Shown here in pieces: positions 1 to 9,096 of a stretch of DNA of 37,767 bases. Both the position numbers and the translations under genes were made by a program. The stretch comes from Hyphomicrobiales bacterium (GTDB lineage Bacteria; Pseudomonadota; Alphaproteobacteria; Rhizobiales; Beijerinckiaceae). Positions within the stretch are counted from its first letter, which is position 1. Each line of letters begins with the position of its first letter. The stretch covers positions 1 through 37,767 of the forward strand of contig JANXTB010000301.1 of NCBI GenBank assembly GCA_025356415.1, written 5' to 3'. Below the pieces are notes generated by a model. The model worked only from the letters and a program-made list of their open reading frames with translations, had not been told where the DNA came from and made no database searches.

Positions 1-704
1 GGCGCCTTTTGCAGAGCCATCTGAATCAAGACACTGATCTTCTTCTCGTCGAGCCATGACTTGGAACGGCTTTTGAGGCTTCCCCAGGACCAGCCGATCC
101 GCGCATCGACTTCGCCGCGCTCCATCGCCATCGTCACGTCATTGCCGCCAGGATAACCAGTGACGACCTTGATCTTCGCGCCTGTCAACTTGCGGATGAG
201 AGTCGGAAAACGCCCCGTGTCGTCGATAACGCCGGTCGCGCCTGCCGTGATTTGTTGTGTCTGCAAGTCGTCCAGCGACTTGACGCCACGCGTATGCCAT
301 ACGACCCCGACCGACACCTCCTTGCTGGTGCTGCCGATTGGATTGAAACGGGACGGATCGTATTTCGCCATCTGCGGATTGAAAGCCGGCTCAATGGCGT
401 AACTGCGCGCCAGCATGCCCAAAGCCGTGCCATCGTGCGGCGCAACGCTGTAGAGATTCAGGATGGCCTTGATACCGCCCGAGCCGGGAAGGTTCTGCGG
501 AAGGAAGGTCGGATTGCCGGAAATGTGACGGCCCATATGGCGCGACAACAACCTGGCGGTCGCGTCATATGTGCCGCCGGCAGCATATCCGATCATAATC
601 GTGACATTCTTCCCGGCAAAGAAATCCGCATCGTCGGAGCGCGCGCCTGTGGCGCTTGCGACAAAAGCGCCAAAGCATAACGAGACGGCCAATAGTCTGG
701 TCAT
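1..704 (-). CDS. Tripartite tricarboxylate transporter substrate-binding protein (TctC/Bug family), C-terminus cut by window edge
   Basis: Not in ORF track because it runs off the edge. Reverse-strand translation from ATG at 704: MTRLLAVSLCFGAFVASATGARSDDADFFAGKNVTIMIGYAAGGTYDATARLLSRHMGRHISGNPTFLPQNLPGSGGIKAILNLYSVAPHDGTALGML..., signal peptide plus Bug-type core. Confidence 0.8.
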   Translation of the reverse strand, partial: MTRLLAVSLCFGAFVASATGARSDDADFFAGKNVTIMIGYAAGGTYDATARLLSRHMGRHISGNPTFLPQNLPGSGGIKAILNLYSVAPHDGTALGMLARSYAIEPAFNPQMAKYDPSRFNPIGSTSKEVSVGVVWHTRGVKSLDDLQTQQITAGATGVIDDTGRFPTLIRKLTGAKIKVVTGYPGGNDVTMAMERGEVDARIGWSWGSLKSRSKSWLDEKKISVLIQMALQKA

Positions 705-876
705 GCAGATTACCCTTCTTGCACGTGTCGTCGCTCGGCCGCTCCTGAGGGGCTGCAGATCGAGACCGACCAGCTGGACAGCATCGATGGCGTGTTCCGG
801 CACGGGGCGCTCCGCTCAAGTACCAAGGAGGTCACGGCGATGCACACAGCAGCGGGTTGAATGTTCTGAGCAAGTC

Positions 877-1407
877 TTAGCCGGGCGAAAAGAACTTCCC
901 TTCAGCATAGACGCGCTTCTTCGCGGTCTCGCCGTTCTTGGCGTCGGCGCCGACCTTCACGGACCCGTCCCCGAATTTCGTTTGCTGCACAACATCCTTC
1001 GGCGTGCCGAATGGCGTCAGATGATCCAGCCCCTTGGCGGTGCGTTCACCGCCACCCACGCGCAACAAAACGAGGTTCTCCGCTTCATCAGCTTCGAACT
1101 TATACTGCACGTTTTTGGGGATCATGACACCTTCATGCGTGGAGACGACCTGTGTCGCTCCGTCTGCGAAAGTGAATGTCGCCTTGCCCTGAAGAACCAT
1201 GAACGCATGATCCTCGCCGCCATGGGCATGAAGAGCGTTCTCGCCGCCGCTCGCATAGACCTTCACGGCCGCCCAAAGATTCTCGGACGTCGCCAAAGGA
1301 TCATAGGTCGTGCCCTGCTCGAGTAAGGGCAAATTGCGCATTGAGAAAACAACCGCGTAATCGATTGCGGCCATCGGACGTCGCTCGACGAGCTTCCCAC
1401 CGTCCAC
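877..1407 (-). CDS. Cupin-domain protein
   Basis: ORF 176 aa; cupin pattern HAHGGEDHAFMVLQGKATFTFADG...GVMIPKNVQYKFEA. Confidence 0.75.
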   Translation of the reverse strand: MDGGKLVERRPMAAIDYAVVFSMRNLPLLEQGTTYDPLATSENLWAAVKVYASGGENALHAHGGEDHAFMVLQGKATFTFADGATQVVSTHEGVMIPKNVQYKFEADEAENLVLLRVGGGERTAKGLDHLTPFGTPKDVVQQTKFGDGSVKVGADAKNGETAKKRVYAEGKFFSPG

Positions 1408-1810
1408 AGGTCACCTCCCTCAGTTCTTATTTTAGTCGATCCTGCCGGTGCGCCTGAACCCTGTCAATCCACATCCTCTCGAGGTGGTCGGTCCAGCCGC
1501 GCCGGCGATTGCGAAAATGCGGCGATCGATGATGATTTTGAGGCGAGCTGGACGTCGGCAAGTCGCTACGCGCAATCTACCATAAGGCAAGTAGCGGGCT
1601 TGGGCATGATGCCAACGTCCGCTTCTGGCGCCGACGGGACATCGCGGGCAGAAATCTATCCGTACTGCTCTATTTGAGCGCGAGCGACTGCATCCCATTC
1701 AGACCGAGATTTGGCGCGCGCAAATGGGAGTCGCAGAGACGCCTATAAGGTCGCACTCGTGTGAACAAGCCGATATTTAAAGGCTTTAACGATATCGATG
1801 CTTAAGCGCT

Positions 1811-1868
1811 AAGTGACTGTTCTCACTTGGGACGCTGGCGGTGCAAGACAGATTCGAACTTCCGATAT
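1811..1868 (-). repeat. Degenerate copy of the tRNA-Ser(GGA) 3' end plus 3' flank; possible distal attachment-site scar
   Basis: aagtgactgtt, tcact, gacgctggcgg and gattcgaac blocks occur in the same order and orientation at 9069-9120, which includes the CCA end and T-loop of the intact tRNA-Ser. Confidence 0.5.
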
Positions 1869-2199
1869 GCATCGTCTCAAGGACTGATTTTGTTACGTCT
1901 TTTCGGCTGATATGCCCCCCTAACTCCGCATCCGACCCTTGAGCGACTTTGAGTAGGTCCGCTTACGATCAAACCAGCAAGATTGGCCACTCGGGGCCGG
2001 ACCTGACACACAACGTGGCGGGTCGCAATTCCTGGTCGCGAGGTCGAACCGCGCGATCTCATCGCAACTAACCTGATGTCGCGGTTGGACGAGAAGTCTT
2101 AGCAACAAGATTGAAGTGCACCGCTAGCAACCTAAGCTTGCGCCGCATACGGTGATGCTTCAAGCTGCACGGTAAGGGTGATCGTTTAGGATCGGTGTA

Positions 2200-3468
2200 G
2201 TGCCGGACGTTCTCAATGAGGGGCAACAAGCGACGATGGCAATCGCGATTAATGACGCTGCGCTGAACTTGCCGTCGCATGACCCTTATCGGAGGGTGAC
2301 AGACATACTACAGCGTCTCTCGCCTGGACGGATGCGGATCGCATTCCTGCTTGGAGCGGGTTGCCCTTTGTCCATTCGCGAAAACGGCGACGCGCTAATC
2401 CCGGACATCGCAGGCCTTACTCAGCTAGTGAAGGCGTCGTTGCTGGCCGTTGGTAACACCGCGGCCCTCACGACCGGGCTATGGGAGCGCTTCCAAGGCC
2501 GGGGAATCCATAAGCCCACGATCGAGGATCTGCTCAGCCATGCGCGGACCCTGTTATCGCTGTGCGGAGAGCCCGGCATCGACGGGTTCAGCAAAGCCCA
2601 GTTAAAAGCGTTCGACGAAGGAGCCTGTGCGACAGTTCGCTCGGCTGTCTCCAAACCCCTCCCTGCTGAAGGTACGCCCTACCACACTCTCGCAAGCTGG
2701 ATTCAGTCGATCTACCGAGAACATCCAGTCGAAATCTTCACCACCAACTACGACGAACTGATGGAGCAGGCGCTCGAAAACCGCGGTGTCCCCTATTTCG
2801 ACGGCTTCGTCGGAGCGGCCAGCGCTTTCCTGGATCTCGACTCTATGGTGGAGGATGATCTTCCTGCCCGTTGGGCGCGCCTTTGGAAGATGCACGGTTC
2901 GATCAACTGGTGGCTAACCAAGAACAATCAGGTGCGGCGCAGTCGGGACAAGATCGAAGGCGAGCAACTGCTAATTTACCCGTCTCACCTAAAATACGAC
3001 CAGAGCCGCCAGATGCCGTATCTCGCTATGCTGGACCGGCTGCGTGTCTTCCTGCGCGCACATCAAAGCGTGATCGTCACCTGCGGCTATTCTTTCGTCG
3101 ATGAGCACATCAACGCCTATCTGGCCCAGGGTCTCGCCGGAAATCCGAACGCCTCGTGTTTGGCGTTGATCTACGGCGATCTCGTCTCGGCCCCCGATGC
3201 GGTCAAGCTCGCACGCCGGCATGCAAATCTGACGGTTATGGCGGCCGACGGCGGTGTGATAGGCACGGTGGAACGGGCTTGGTGTTGCGACCATAAGGAC
3301 AACAACCCGGCCTACGAGATCGCCGTAACCCGAGACGCGCTTCCTCCGGAACGCTCCGCGTCTCCAGACGGACAGTGCAAATGGCTGCTGGGGGATTTCG
3401 CCGCCTTCGGGAAGCTGCTCGCCTCGCAGCTTTCCAACCGGGAAGCGGAGTCGGGGCTCGCTGAATGA
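2200..3468 (+). CDS. SIR2-domain protein (NADase-type) of a SIR2-HerA defense pair
   Basis: 422 aa from GTG 2200 (alternative ATG 2236). SIR2 motifs: FLLGAGCPLSI, IFTTNYDELMEQAL, KMHGSINWW, CGYSFVDEHIN. Stop overlaps the start of the HerA gene. Confidence 0.85.
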   Translation: MPDVLNEGQQATMAIAINDAALNLPSHDPYRRVTDILQRLSPGRMRIAFLLGAGCPLSIRENGDALIPDIAGLTQLVKASLLAVGNTAALTTGLWERFQGRGIHKPTIEDLLSHARTLLSLCGEPGIDGFSKAQLKAFDEGACATVRSAVSKPLPAEGTPYHTLASWIQSIYREHPVEIFTTNYDELMEQALENRGVPYFDGFVGAASAFLDLDSMVEDDLPARWARLWKMHGSINWWLTKNNQVRRSRDKIEGEQLLIYPSHLKYDQSRQMPYLAMLDRLRVFLRAHQSVIVTCGYSFVDEHINAYLAQGLAGNPNASCLALIYGDLVSAPDAVKLARRHANLTVMAADGGVIGTVERAWCCDHKDNNPAYEIAVTRDALPPERSASPDGQCKWLLGDFAAFGKLLASQLSNREAESGLAE

Positions 3469-5363
3469 AAGCCAGTTCAACCCTCATCGGATCTGTCCAA
3501 GACGTCTCAGGTACATCGATCAGTGTCGCCTTGGTCACGGATACAGTGACGGGGCTCAGTTTTCATAACGGCGAGGCCTACCGCATTGGTCAAGTCGGCA
3601 GTTTCGTGCGAATTCCGCTGGGGTACACGAGCCTCTTCGGCCTGGTGTCGCAAGTAGGGGCTGGCGCCGCGCCGGTGAGGGAGGGTGCACCCGCGCCCGA
3701 GAGCAATCAGTGGCTGAGGGTCCAGCTAGTCGGTGAGCGGGGGCGGGAAGGACGTTTCGAGCGCGGCGTCTCACAGCACCCAACGATAAACGATGCGGTT
3801 CACATCGTCACAGAGGCCGATCTTAGGGATATTTACGGCCCTGGCGATCCGATCGATTTCGTTCCCATCGGACACCTGGCCAGCGCGGATTCCATCCCAG
3901 CGCTGGTGAACATCAACAAGCTCATAACCCGGCACTCCGCCGTGGTGGGAACCACCGGGGCTGGAAAGTCGACGACGGTCGCCGCGATCTTGACGGCACT
4001 CTGCAACGTAAACGCCTATCCGTCATCACGTATTCTGCTGTTCGACGTCCATGGCGAGTATGGCCAGGCGCTTCAGTCCGTCTCGACCGTTCTGAGGATC
4101 GAGCCCTACCTCGACCGCGGCGAACTTCCGCTGAGGGTTCCTTATTGGGCTCTGAGCTTCGACGAACTGATCAGGCTAACGTTCGGATCGCTCGGCGACG
4201 ATCACAGGGCCTTCGTAGGCGATATGGTCGCGGACAGGAAACGGGCCACGTTCGACGCAAACCCGGTCCCAGGCCTCACAAGAGAGCGCATCAGCGCCGA
4301 TACCCCGATCTCGTTCTCGATTCATCAGCTCTGGTTCGACTTGCATTGCCGGGAGTATCAGACCGTCGTGCCTGACCCGGGCGGTTCGGCCGACGTCGTT
4401 CATCCGGCCTACGTGCTGGACCCAGCAGGCGCTCCCGTGCAACCCGGCGACGCAGAACAAGTCATTCCACCACTCTACAGAATGGTGAAGACGACCGGTC
4501 CAGCTGCGGAACGAGTTCAGTGGGGACCGGATCCGATCAACATTCGGAGGGAAGTGGGTATTCTAGGTTCGCGCCTCCGCGACCCTCAACTCCAGTTTCT
4601 TTTCAACCCTGATGAGTGGCGGCCAAACCTGGCCGGCGCGGCCCAGGCCGATCTCGACACCCTGTTGGATCGATGGCTCGGCAACACAAAGCCGCTCACA
4701 ATCTTGGACCTGTCGGGAGTCCCGTCCTCCATTCTGAACGACCTCGTGGGGGCAGTGCTGAGGATCGTCTATGATGCGCTTTTCTGGGCCAACAGCCTGC
4801 CTGAGGGCGGGAAGGAACGGCCTCTGCTCTGCGTACTGGAAGAAGCACACACTTATCTGAGCAAGGGGCGCGAAGGTCTGGCGTCAGAAACAGTGAAGCG
4901 CATCGCCAAGGAAGGCCGCAAATATGGCGTCGGCATGATGCTTGTCAGCCAGAGGCCCTCGGAGATTGACACCACTATTCTCTCACAGTGCGGGACCATA
5001 TTCGCCATGCGTCTGGCGAACGATGTCGACCGCAGCCAAGTGTCTGGCGCGGCGACCGACAATCTTAAAGGCCTCTTCGACATGTTACCGATCCTTCGAA
5101 CCGGCGAGGCGATCGTCGTTGGAGAAGCCGTCAGCCTGCCGATCCGGGCGATGATCGACTCGCTGTCGCGTGAGCGCCGCCCGAACAGCGCCGATCCCAC
5201 AGTGGTCGTTCGCGGCGACGCCCAAGGGGAGGGCTACGAACAGGAAGGCGGCTGGACCATCCCGCCCATCACCGAGAAATACGCCATTGTCCTGCGGCAG
5301 TGGCGATCGCAAACGAGCCGATACGTCTTCCTCGAGGGCGATGGGCCGACCGAGGAAGAGTGA
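3465..5363 (+). CDS. HerA/DUF87-type ATPase/translocase
   Basis: 632 aa; Walker A VVGTTGAGKSTTVAAIL, LLFDVHGEY, Walker B LLCVLEEAH, RKYGVGMMLVSQRPSEIDTTILSQCGTIFAMRL. ATGA overlap with the SIR2 gene. Confidence 0.9.
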   Translation: MKASSTLIGSVQDVSGTSISVALVTDTVTGLSFHNGEAYRIGQVGSFVRIPLGYTSLFGLVSQVGAGAAPVREGAPAPESNQWLRVQLVGERGREGRFERGVSQHPTINDAVHIVTEADLRDIYGPGDPIDFVPIGHLASADSIPALVNINKLITRHSAVVGTTGAGKSTTVAAILTALCNVNAYPSSRILLFDVHGEYGQALQSVSTVLRIEPYLDRGELPLRVPYWALSFDELIRLTFGSLGDDHRAFVGDMVADRKRATFDANPVPGLTRERISADTPISFSIHQLWFDLHCREYQTVVPDPGGSADVVHPAYVLDPAGAPVQPGDAEQVIPPLYRMVKTTGPAAERVQWGPDPINIRREVGILGSRLRDPQLQFLFNPDEWRPNLAGAAQADLDTLLDRWLGNTKPLTILDLSGVPSSILNDLVGAVLRIVYDALFWANSLPEGGKERPLLCVLEEAHTYLSKGREGLASETVKRIAKEGRKYGVGMMLVSQRPSEIDTTILSQCGTIFAMRLANDVDRSQVSGAATDNLKGLFDMLPILRTGEAIVVGEAVSLPIRAMIDSLSRERRPNSADPTVVVRGDAQGEGYEQEGGWTIPPITEKYAIVLRQWRSQTSRYVFLEGDGPTEEE

Positions 5364-5367
5364 CGCC

Positions 5368-5577
5368 ATGAACTGGATAGCCGTCGACAGCAGCACGATT
5401 TCGAGAATGGCCTACGACGACGCCCGCAAGGTGCTTTCGGTCGAGTTTAAGAACGGCTCGCGATACGAATACTATGATCTACCCACAAATGTTTTTCAGC
5501 AGATGAAGGCGGCGGCGTCAAAGGGCCAGTTCATTTCGGCGCATATCAAGGGCCGCTATCGTTACGCGCGCGTCTGA
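5368..5577 (+). CDS. KTSC-domain small protein
   Basis: 69 aa from ATG 5368, 4 nt after the HerA stop: MNWIAVDSSTISRMAYDDARKVLSVEFKNGSRYEYYDLPTNVFQQMKAAASKGQFISAHIKGRYRYARV. The ORF track extends it artificially upstream. Confidence 0.75.
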   Translation: MNWIAVDSSTISRMAYDDARKVLSVEFKNGSRYEYYDLPTNVFQQMKAAASKGQFISAHIKGRYRYARV

Positions 5578-5704
5578 CAAGCGCTTAGTCGCCACACACA
5601 CGTCGCGCTGGATGCAACACTGACCGACAGCCAAACGGTGGTCTGGGGAACCCGGCGCGAGCAGGCGGCCAGGTCCTGGCTCCGATTCGAAGGGGGCCCC
5701 CAAC

Positions 5705-6285
5705 GTGAACCAGATCCCGTCCTCCTAGCTCCGAAGTACCGTCCCCGAGCTGCGCTGGCGCACGGCGGGCTACTTCACCAGATGCCGTCGGGGTTCAACG
5801 ACTACACGCGCAACGGCTCGACCATGGAGGATCACCTCATCCAGCACACAGTGCGCAACGACGACATGACCAACCGAGGGATCCTGGAAGCCGTGGGCAT
5901 GCTCTCATGTTCACGTAGGCGCGTGTTCCGTTTCCTGCAGGAGATCACTAGCCCGGAAGCACAGTCCCCGCCTCGCCAGGCGGAGCTGGTCGAGAAGATC
6001 AACAAGGTCCTAGTCCACGACGGTTATCGCCTGATCGTCGCCGGGAAGATGTCAGGCAGTCTGATCTATGAGGTTCGAGAAGCTCTCAAGGGATCGCCTT
6101 CGGATGCAGCGATCTCCAACACACTGACGACCTTCGATCCGCATGACGTAGCCAAGCGCTGGCAAGAGGCCATGGAAAGCCGCGAGGCCTCTCCCGGTCG
6201 CGCCATCACCCTTGCGCGAACTCTGCTGGAGGATGTTTGCAAGTGGATCATCACGGAGGCAGCCCGGCGGGCTGCTATCTGGTAA
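5705..6285 (+). pseudogene. Degenerate abortive-infection-type (Abi C-terminal-like) protein
   Basis: Frame from GTG 5705 reads VNQIPSS*LRSTVPELRWRTAGYFT with an in-frame TAG at 5726. A one-base frame change near 5778 leads into MPSGFNDYTRNGSTMEDHLIQHTVRNDDMTNRGILEAVGMLSCSRRRVFRFLQEI...RAITLARTLLEDVCKWIITEA, then early termination (ARRAAIW*). Confidence 0.55.
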
Positions 6286-6348
6286 GCACCCTTGCGCCGC
6301 GGCGCTGGGGACCCAGCCGGTAATAGCGCTGCATATCAAGCGTCGGAG

Positions 6349-7071
6349 ATGACGGAAATGAAAGTCACGCCGGGTTGGGCGGCCGAGTTAGTCGGGGAGA
6401 AGATCGATCTCGATGATCTCCGGGCGCTTCTTGCGCCGCCGTTTGTCCCATGGGTCGAGGATTATAAAACCGAGCAAGGAGTTGCACTTCTTCTCCGATC
6501 ACCGGACTGGGGTCAACTGTCGGATGCGACGGCTGTCCGTCATGATGCGACCCGAATGGTGGAGAGGCTGAACGGGGCAGCCGCGTTGCTCCACACTGAT
6601 GCCGTGCCTGTTAGCCTAGGCCAGATCAGAAAATTTGGAATGGACGGGAATCCGGAACCGATTGTGGTTTCGGCGTCGGGACATGCGCAAGGGACATCGC
6701 GTGCGAGAGGTCGGGGGTCAGTGACCACCGGCAACTCAGGTCCGAGGCGCGAGACACTGATGCAGAAGTGGTTCCGAGAGGCAGACGCAGACGACTCGCG
6801 CGCAGACCTGCTGGCGTACGTATCGCGCGCGAACAATTGGTACGACCTTTTCAAAGCTGCGGAATGTGCTCGCCGACTGTCTGGTGGGAAGAATGGGCTG
6901 AAGGCGATACTAGGAACCGATTTTGGCGAGTGGGATAGGATTTGGCAAACCGCAAATTTTTACCGCCATGCGCCGGATCCTGTAAAATCTCGGCTCCCGC
7001 AACCACCAGCAGAATTCGACGTAGGCCGAGAGTTCATGCTCAGAGCCATCACTCGTGTCTTCAAATCTTGA
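6349..7071 (+). CDS. Hypothetical protein, no family recognised
   Basis: Uninterrupted ORF (listed from 6292; ATG 6349 more plausible): MTEMKVTPGWAAELVGEKIDLDDLRALLAPPFVPWVEDYKTEQGVALLLRSPDW... Confidence 0.6.
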   Translation: MTEMKVTPGWAAELVGEKIDLDDLRALLAPPFVPWVEDYKTEQGVALLLRSPDWGQLSDATAVRHDATRMVERLNGAAALLHTDAVPVSLGQIRKFGMDGNPEPIVVSASGHAQGTSRARGRGSVTTGNSGPRRETLMQKWFREADADDSRADLLAYVSRANNWYDLFKAAECARRLSGGKNGLKAILGTDFGEWDRIWQTANFYRHAPDPVKSRLPQPPAEFDVGREFMLRAITRVFKS

Positions 7072-7081
7072 TGGAGTGCTG

Positions 7082-7770
7082 ATGACCCAGACGCCGACGC
7101 TGACCCAGGTTCAGATCATTCAATCGCTCGCCGAGGCGCTCTCATGGATGGAGAAGGAGCTTTCATGGGGCGTTGCGCTAGGCGAGCTGAACCACCTGAC
7201 GGGGCGCATCGGAGAGCTATATGCTGCCATGATCACGCGCGGTCAGATGGCGCTGGCAACCAATCAGCAGGGCTATGATGTTGTTTCCGCTGCTAACGAA
7301 CGGATTTCGGTCAAATGCGTCACCAGCTCGGCGCAGGTGAACTTCAATCAGAATACGTTCCACCTGGTCGATCGCATTATCGTATTACGGATCGTCAATG
7401 AACGGGCCTTGCCGTCGAGGAGTTGCTCGATTGCCCAGCCGCGGAAGCTGAAGGCCGAATGCGGACCAGCGGCTCGAAAATTGTTTTCTCGACTTCTGCG
7501 TCAACACGCTCAGAAAAACCACTGGATCATTTGGCAGTGACCGCCCGTGCGGTGTTTCGGAATTGGGAGTTAAGGAAATACGAGAACGGCGCAATTCGGA
7601 TTTTCGTGGACGGGGTGCTTCAGAACGTAGTCGTGAAGGACGTGCTTCGAGTTATCGCCCCGGAACTCGGCGTTGCAATCACGAATGCTGCAGGCGAGGT
7701 GAAAACGACCCACCAGCTCGGGTCTGAGATCATCCGCGGTATAGAAGCCGCGTCGTCGTCGACCTCATAA
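7082..7770 (+). pseudogene. DUF6998-like protein split by a single-base frameshift
   Basis: ORF 7055..7540 gives MTQTPTLTQVQIIQSLAEALSWMEKELSWGVALGELNHLTGRIGELYAAMITRGQMA...VDRIIVLRIVNER. The natural continuation GLAVEELLDCPAAEAEGRM...KDVLRVIAPELGVAI is in the frame of ORF 7423..7770. Adding one G at 7404-7406 restores it. Confidence 0.65.
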
Positions 7771-7929
7771 TGCGCCCTTACATATCGATACCGAATGCTA
7801 TCGCGAATAAGATCGGACGCAGAAGCCCCGACCGGATCCGCTCGATCCGCACGCCTTGCGCGCTATAAAGCTGCTGAAGCCGCTCGTCCGCGAGCGGCGC
7901 CTCAGGCAAGTCCGAAAAGAGGGAACCCG

Positions 7930-8331
7930 ATGTCAGCATCGCCGCCGTCCCATGCAAGAGGCCTCCGCGAACCGGGCCCGGACCGTCCTATGGCCATTCA
8001 GCAAAACCCGCATCGCGTGATCGTCCGCGCCGACGGCCAGGTCGTTGCGGACAGCCGCTCCGCGCTCACCCTGACGGAGGCGGGCCACGGGGACGTCTTC
8101 TACATCCCGCGCGCCGATGTCGCGATGCAGCGGATCGTCCCCGTCGCCCGTTGGAGCTTCTGCCCCTACAAGGGCGACTGCTCCTATTTCGGACTGGCCC
8201 AGGCAGACACGGACGCCGCGCCGGTCGCGTGGTGCTATGAATCGCCCGGCACAAAGGCGGCGGCGCCGATCGCCGGTCACATCGCTTTTTATCGAGACCG
8301 CGTCGAGTCGATCGAGGAACTCGCCGGCTAA
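7930..8331 (+). CDS. DUF427-domain protein
   Basis: ORF 7795..8331, likely start ATG 7930: ...PHRVIVRADGQVVADSRSALTLTEAGHGDVFYIPRADVAMQRI...SFCPYKGDCSYFGL. Confidence 0.75.
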   Translation: MSASPPSHARGLREPGPDRPMAIQQNPHRVIVRADGQVVADSRSALTLTEAGHGDVFYIPRADVAMQRIVPVARWSFCPYKGDCSYFGLAQADTDAAPVAWCYESPGTKAAAPIAGHIAFYRDRVESIEELAG

Positions 8332-8352
8332 GGACGCGGCAACGGAGGCGCC

Positions 8353-8738
8353 ATGCACACGCTCATCAACCCCGGAGAACTCGCCCCGGCCGCCAGCTAC
8401 AGTCACGGCGTGCTCGTCAGCGGCGAGGCTCGCTGGCTGGCGATCGCCGGACAAGGGGCTGTGATTTGCAAGGCGACATCCCGGTCGGTATCGAGGCGCA
8501 AGCCGAGATCGCCTGGCGTAACATCAACAGCGTCCTGCGCAGCGCTGGCATGACGATGGCCGACCTGGTCGAGATCACGGTCTTCCTGATCCGGCGAGAG
8601 GACAATGCCGGCTTCGACGTGATGCGCAGCAAATGGCTCGCCGGCGCAAAACCCGCATCGACGAAACTCTACGTCGCCGGCCTCGCCGACCCGCGCATGC
8701 TCTGCGAAGTTCGGGCGATCGCGGCGAAAGCGGTATGA
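8353..8738 (+). pseudogene. RidA/YjgF-family protein interrupted by a frameshift
   Basis: MHTLINPGELAPAASYSHGVLVSGEARWLAIAGQ (frame of 8353..8553) continues as GCDLQGDIPVGIEAQAEIAWRNINSVLRSAGMTMADLVEITVFLIRRED... (frame of 8466..8738). Adding one G to GGGG at 8455-8458 restores the frame. Confidence 0.75.
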
Positions 8739-8785
8739 CAAAGAGAAAGGCCCGTCTGTCTTTACGACAGCCGAAGCTTTCGAAA

Positions 8786-8870
8786 GGGTGGCCCAACAGA
8801 AATCGAACCTGTGACCCTCACGATGTCAACATCGTGCTCCCGACACACTTACGCCTATCCTGTCGAGAGG
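8786..8870 (-). pseudogene. tRNA-Val(GAC)-like remnant, degenerate
   Basis: Reverse strand GAGCACGATGTTGACATCGTGAGGGTCACAGGTTCGATTTCTGTTGGGCCACC. T-arm ACAGG-TTCGATT-TCTGT pairs, and the anticodon region resembles tRNA-Val GAC. The anticodon stem/loop is irregular and no complementary 5' acceptor strand is visible. Confidence 0.35.
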
Positions 8871-9096
8871 GGCTCCAACGTCCGCAAAACGGACGTTTGA
8901 AATGCGCGAACTCTATCGGTACTGCTACGAATTATGGTCAGCGACCGGATCGGTTTCAGAGCGGCATTGCGCATGCGGAAATAAGAGGTACAGAGACGAC
9001 CGGAACAGCTTTTCTGAATCGTTATGCCGTAATTTCAGGACGTTACAGTCGTCGTTTCGGAGCTCTCAAGTGACTGTTATCACTGGTGAAAGACGC

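Noticed and set aside
1432-2190. Small ORFs between the cupin gene and SIR2
   Set aside because: Short, Arg-rich, overlapping on the same strand and without recognisable domains; treated as noncoding or degraded sequence.
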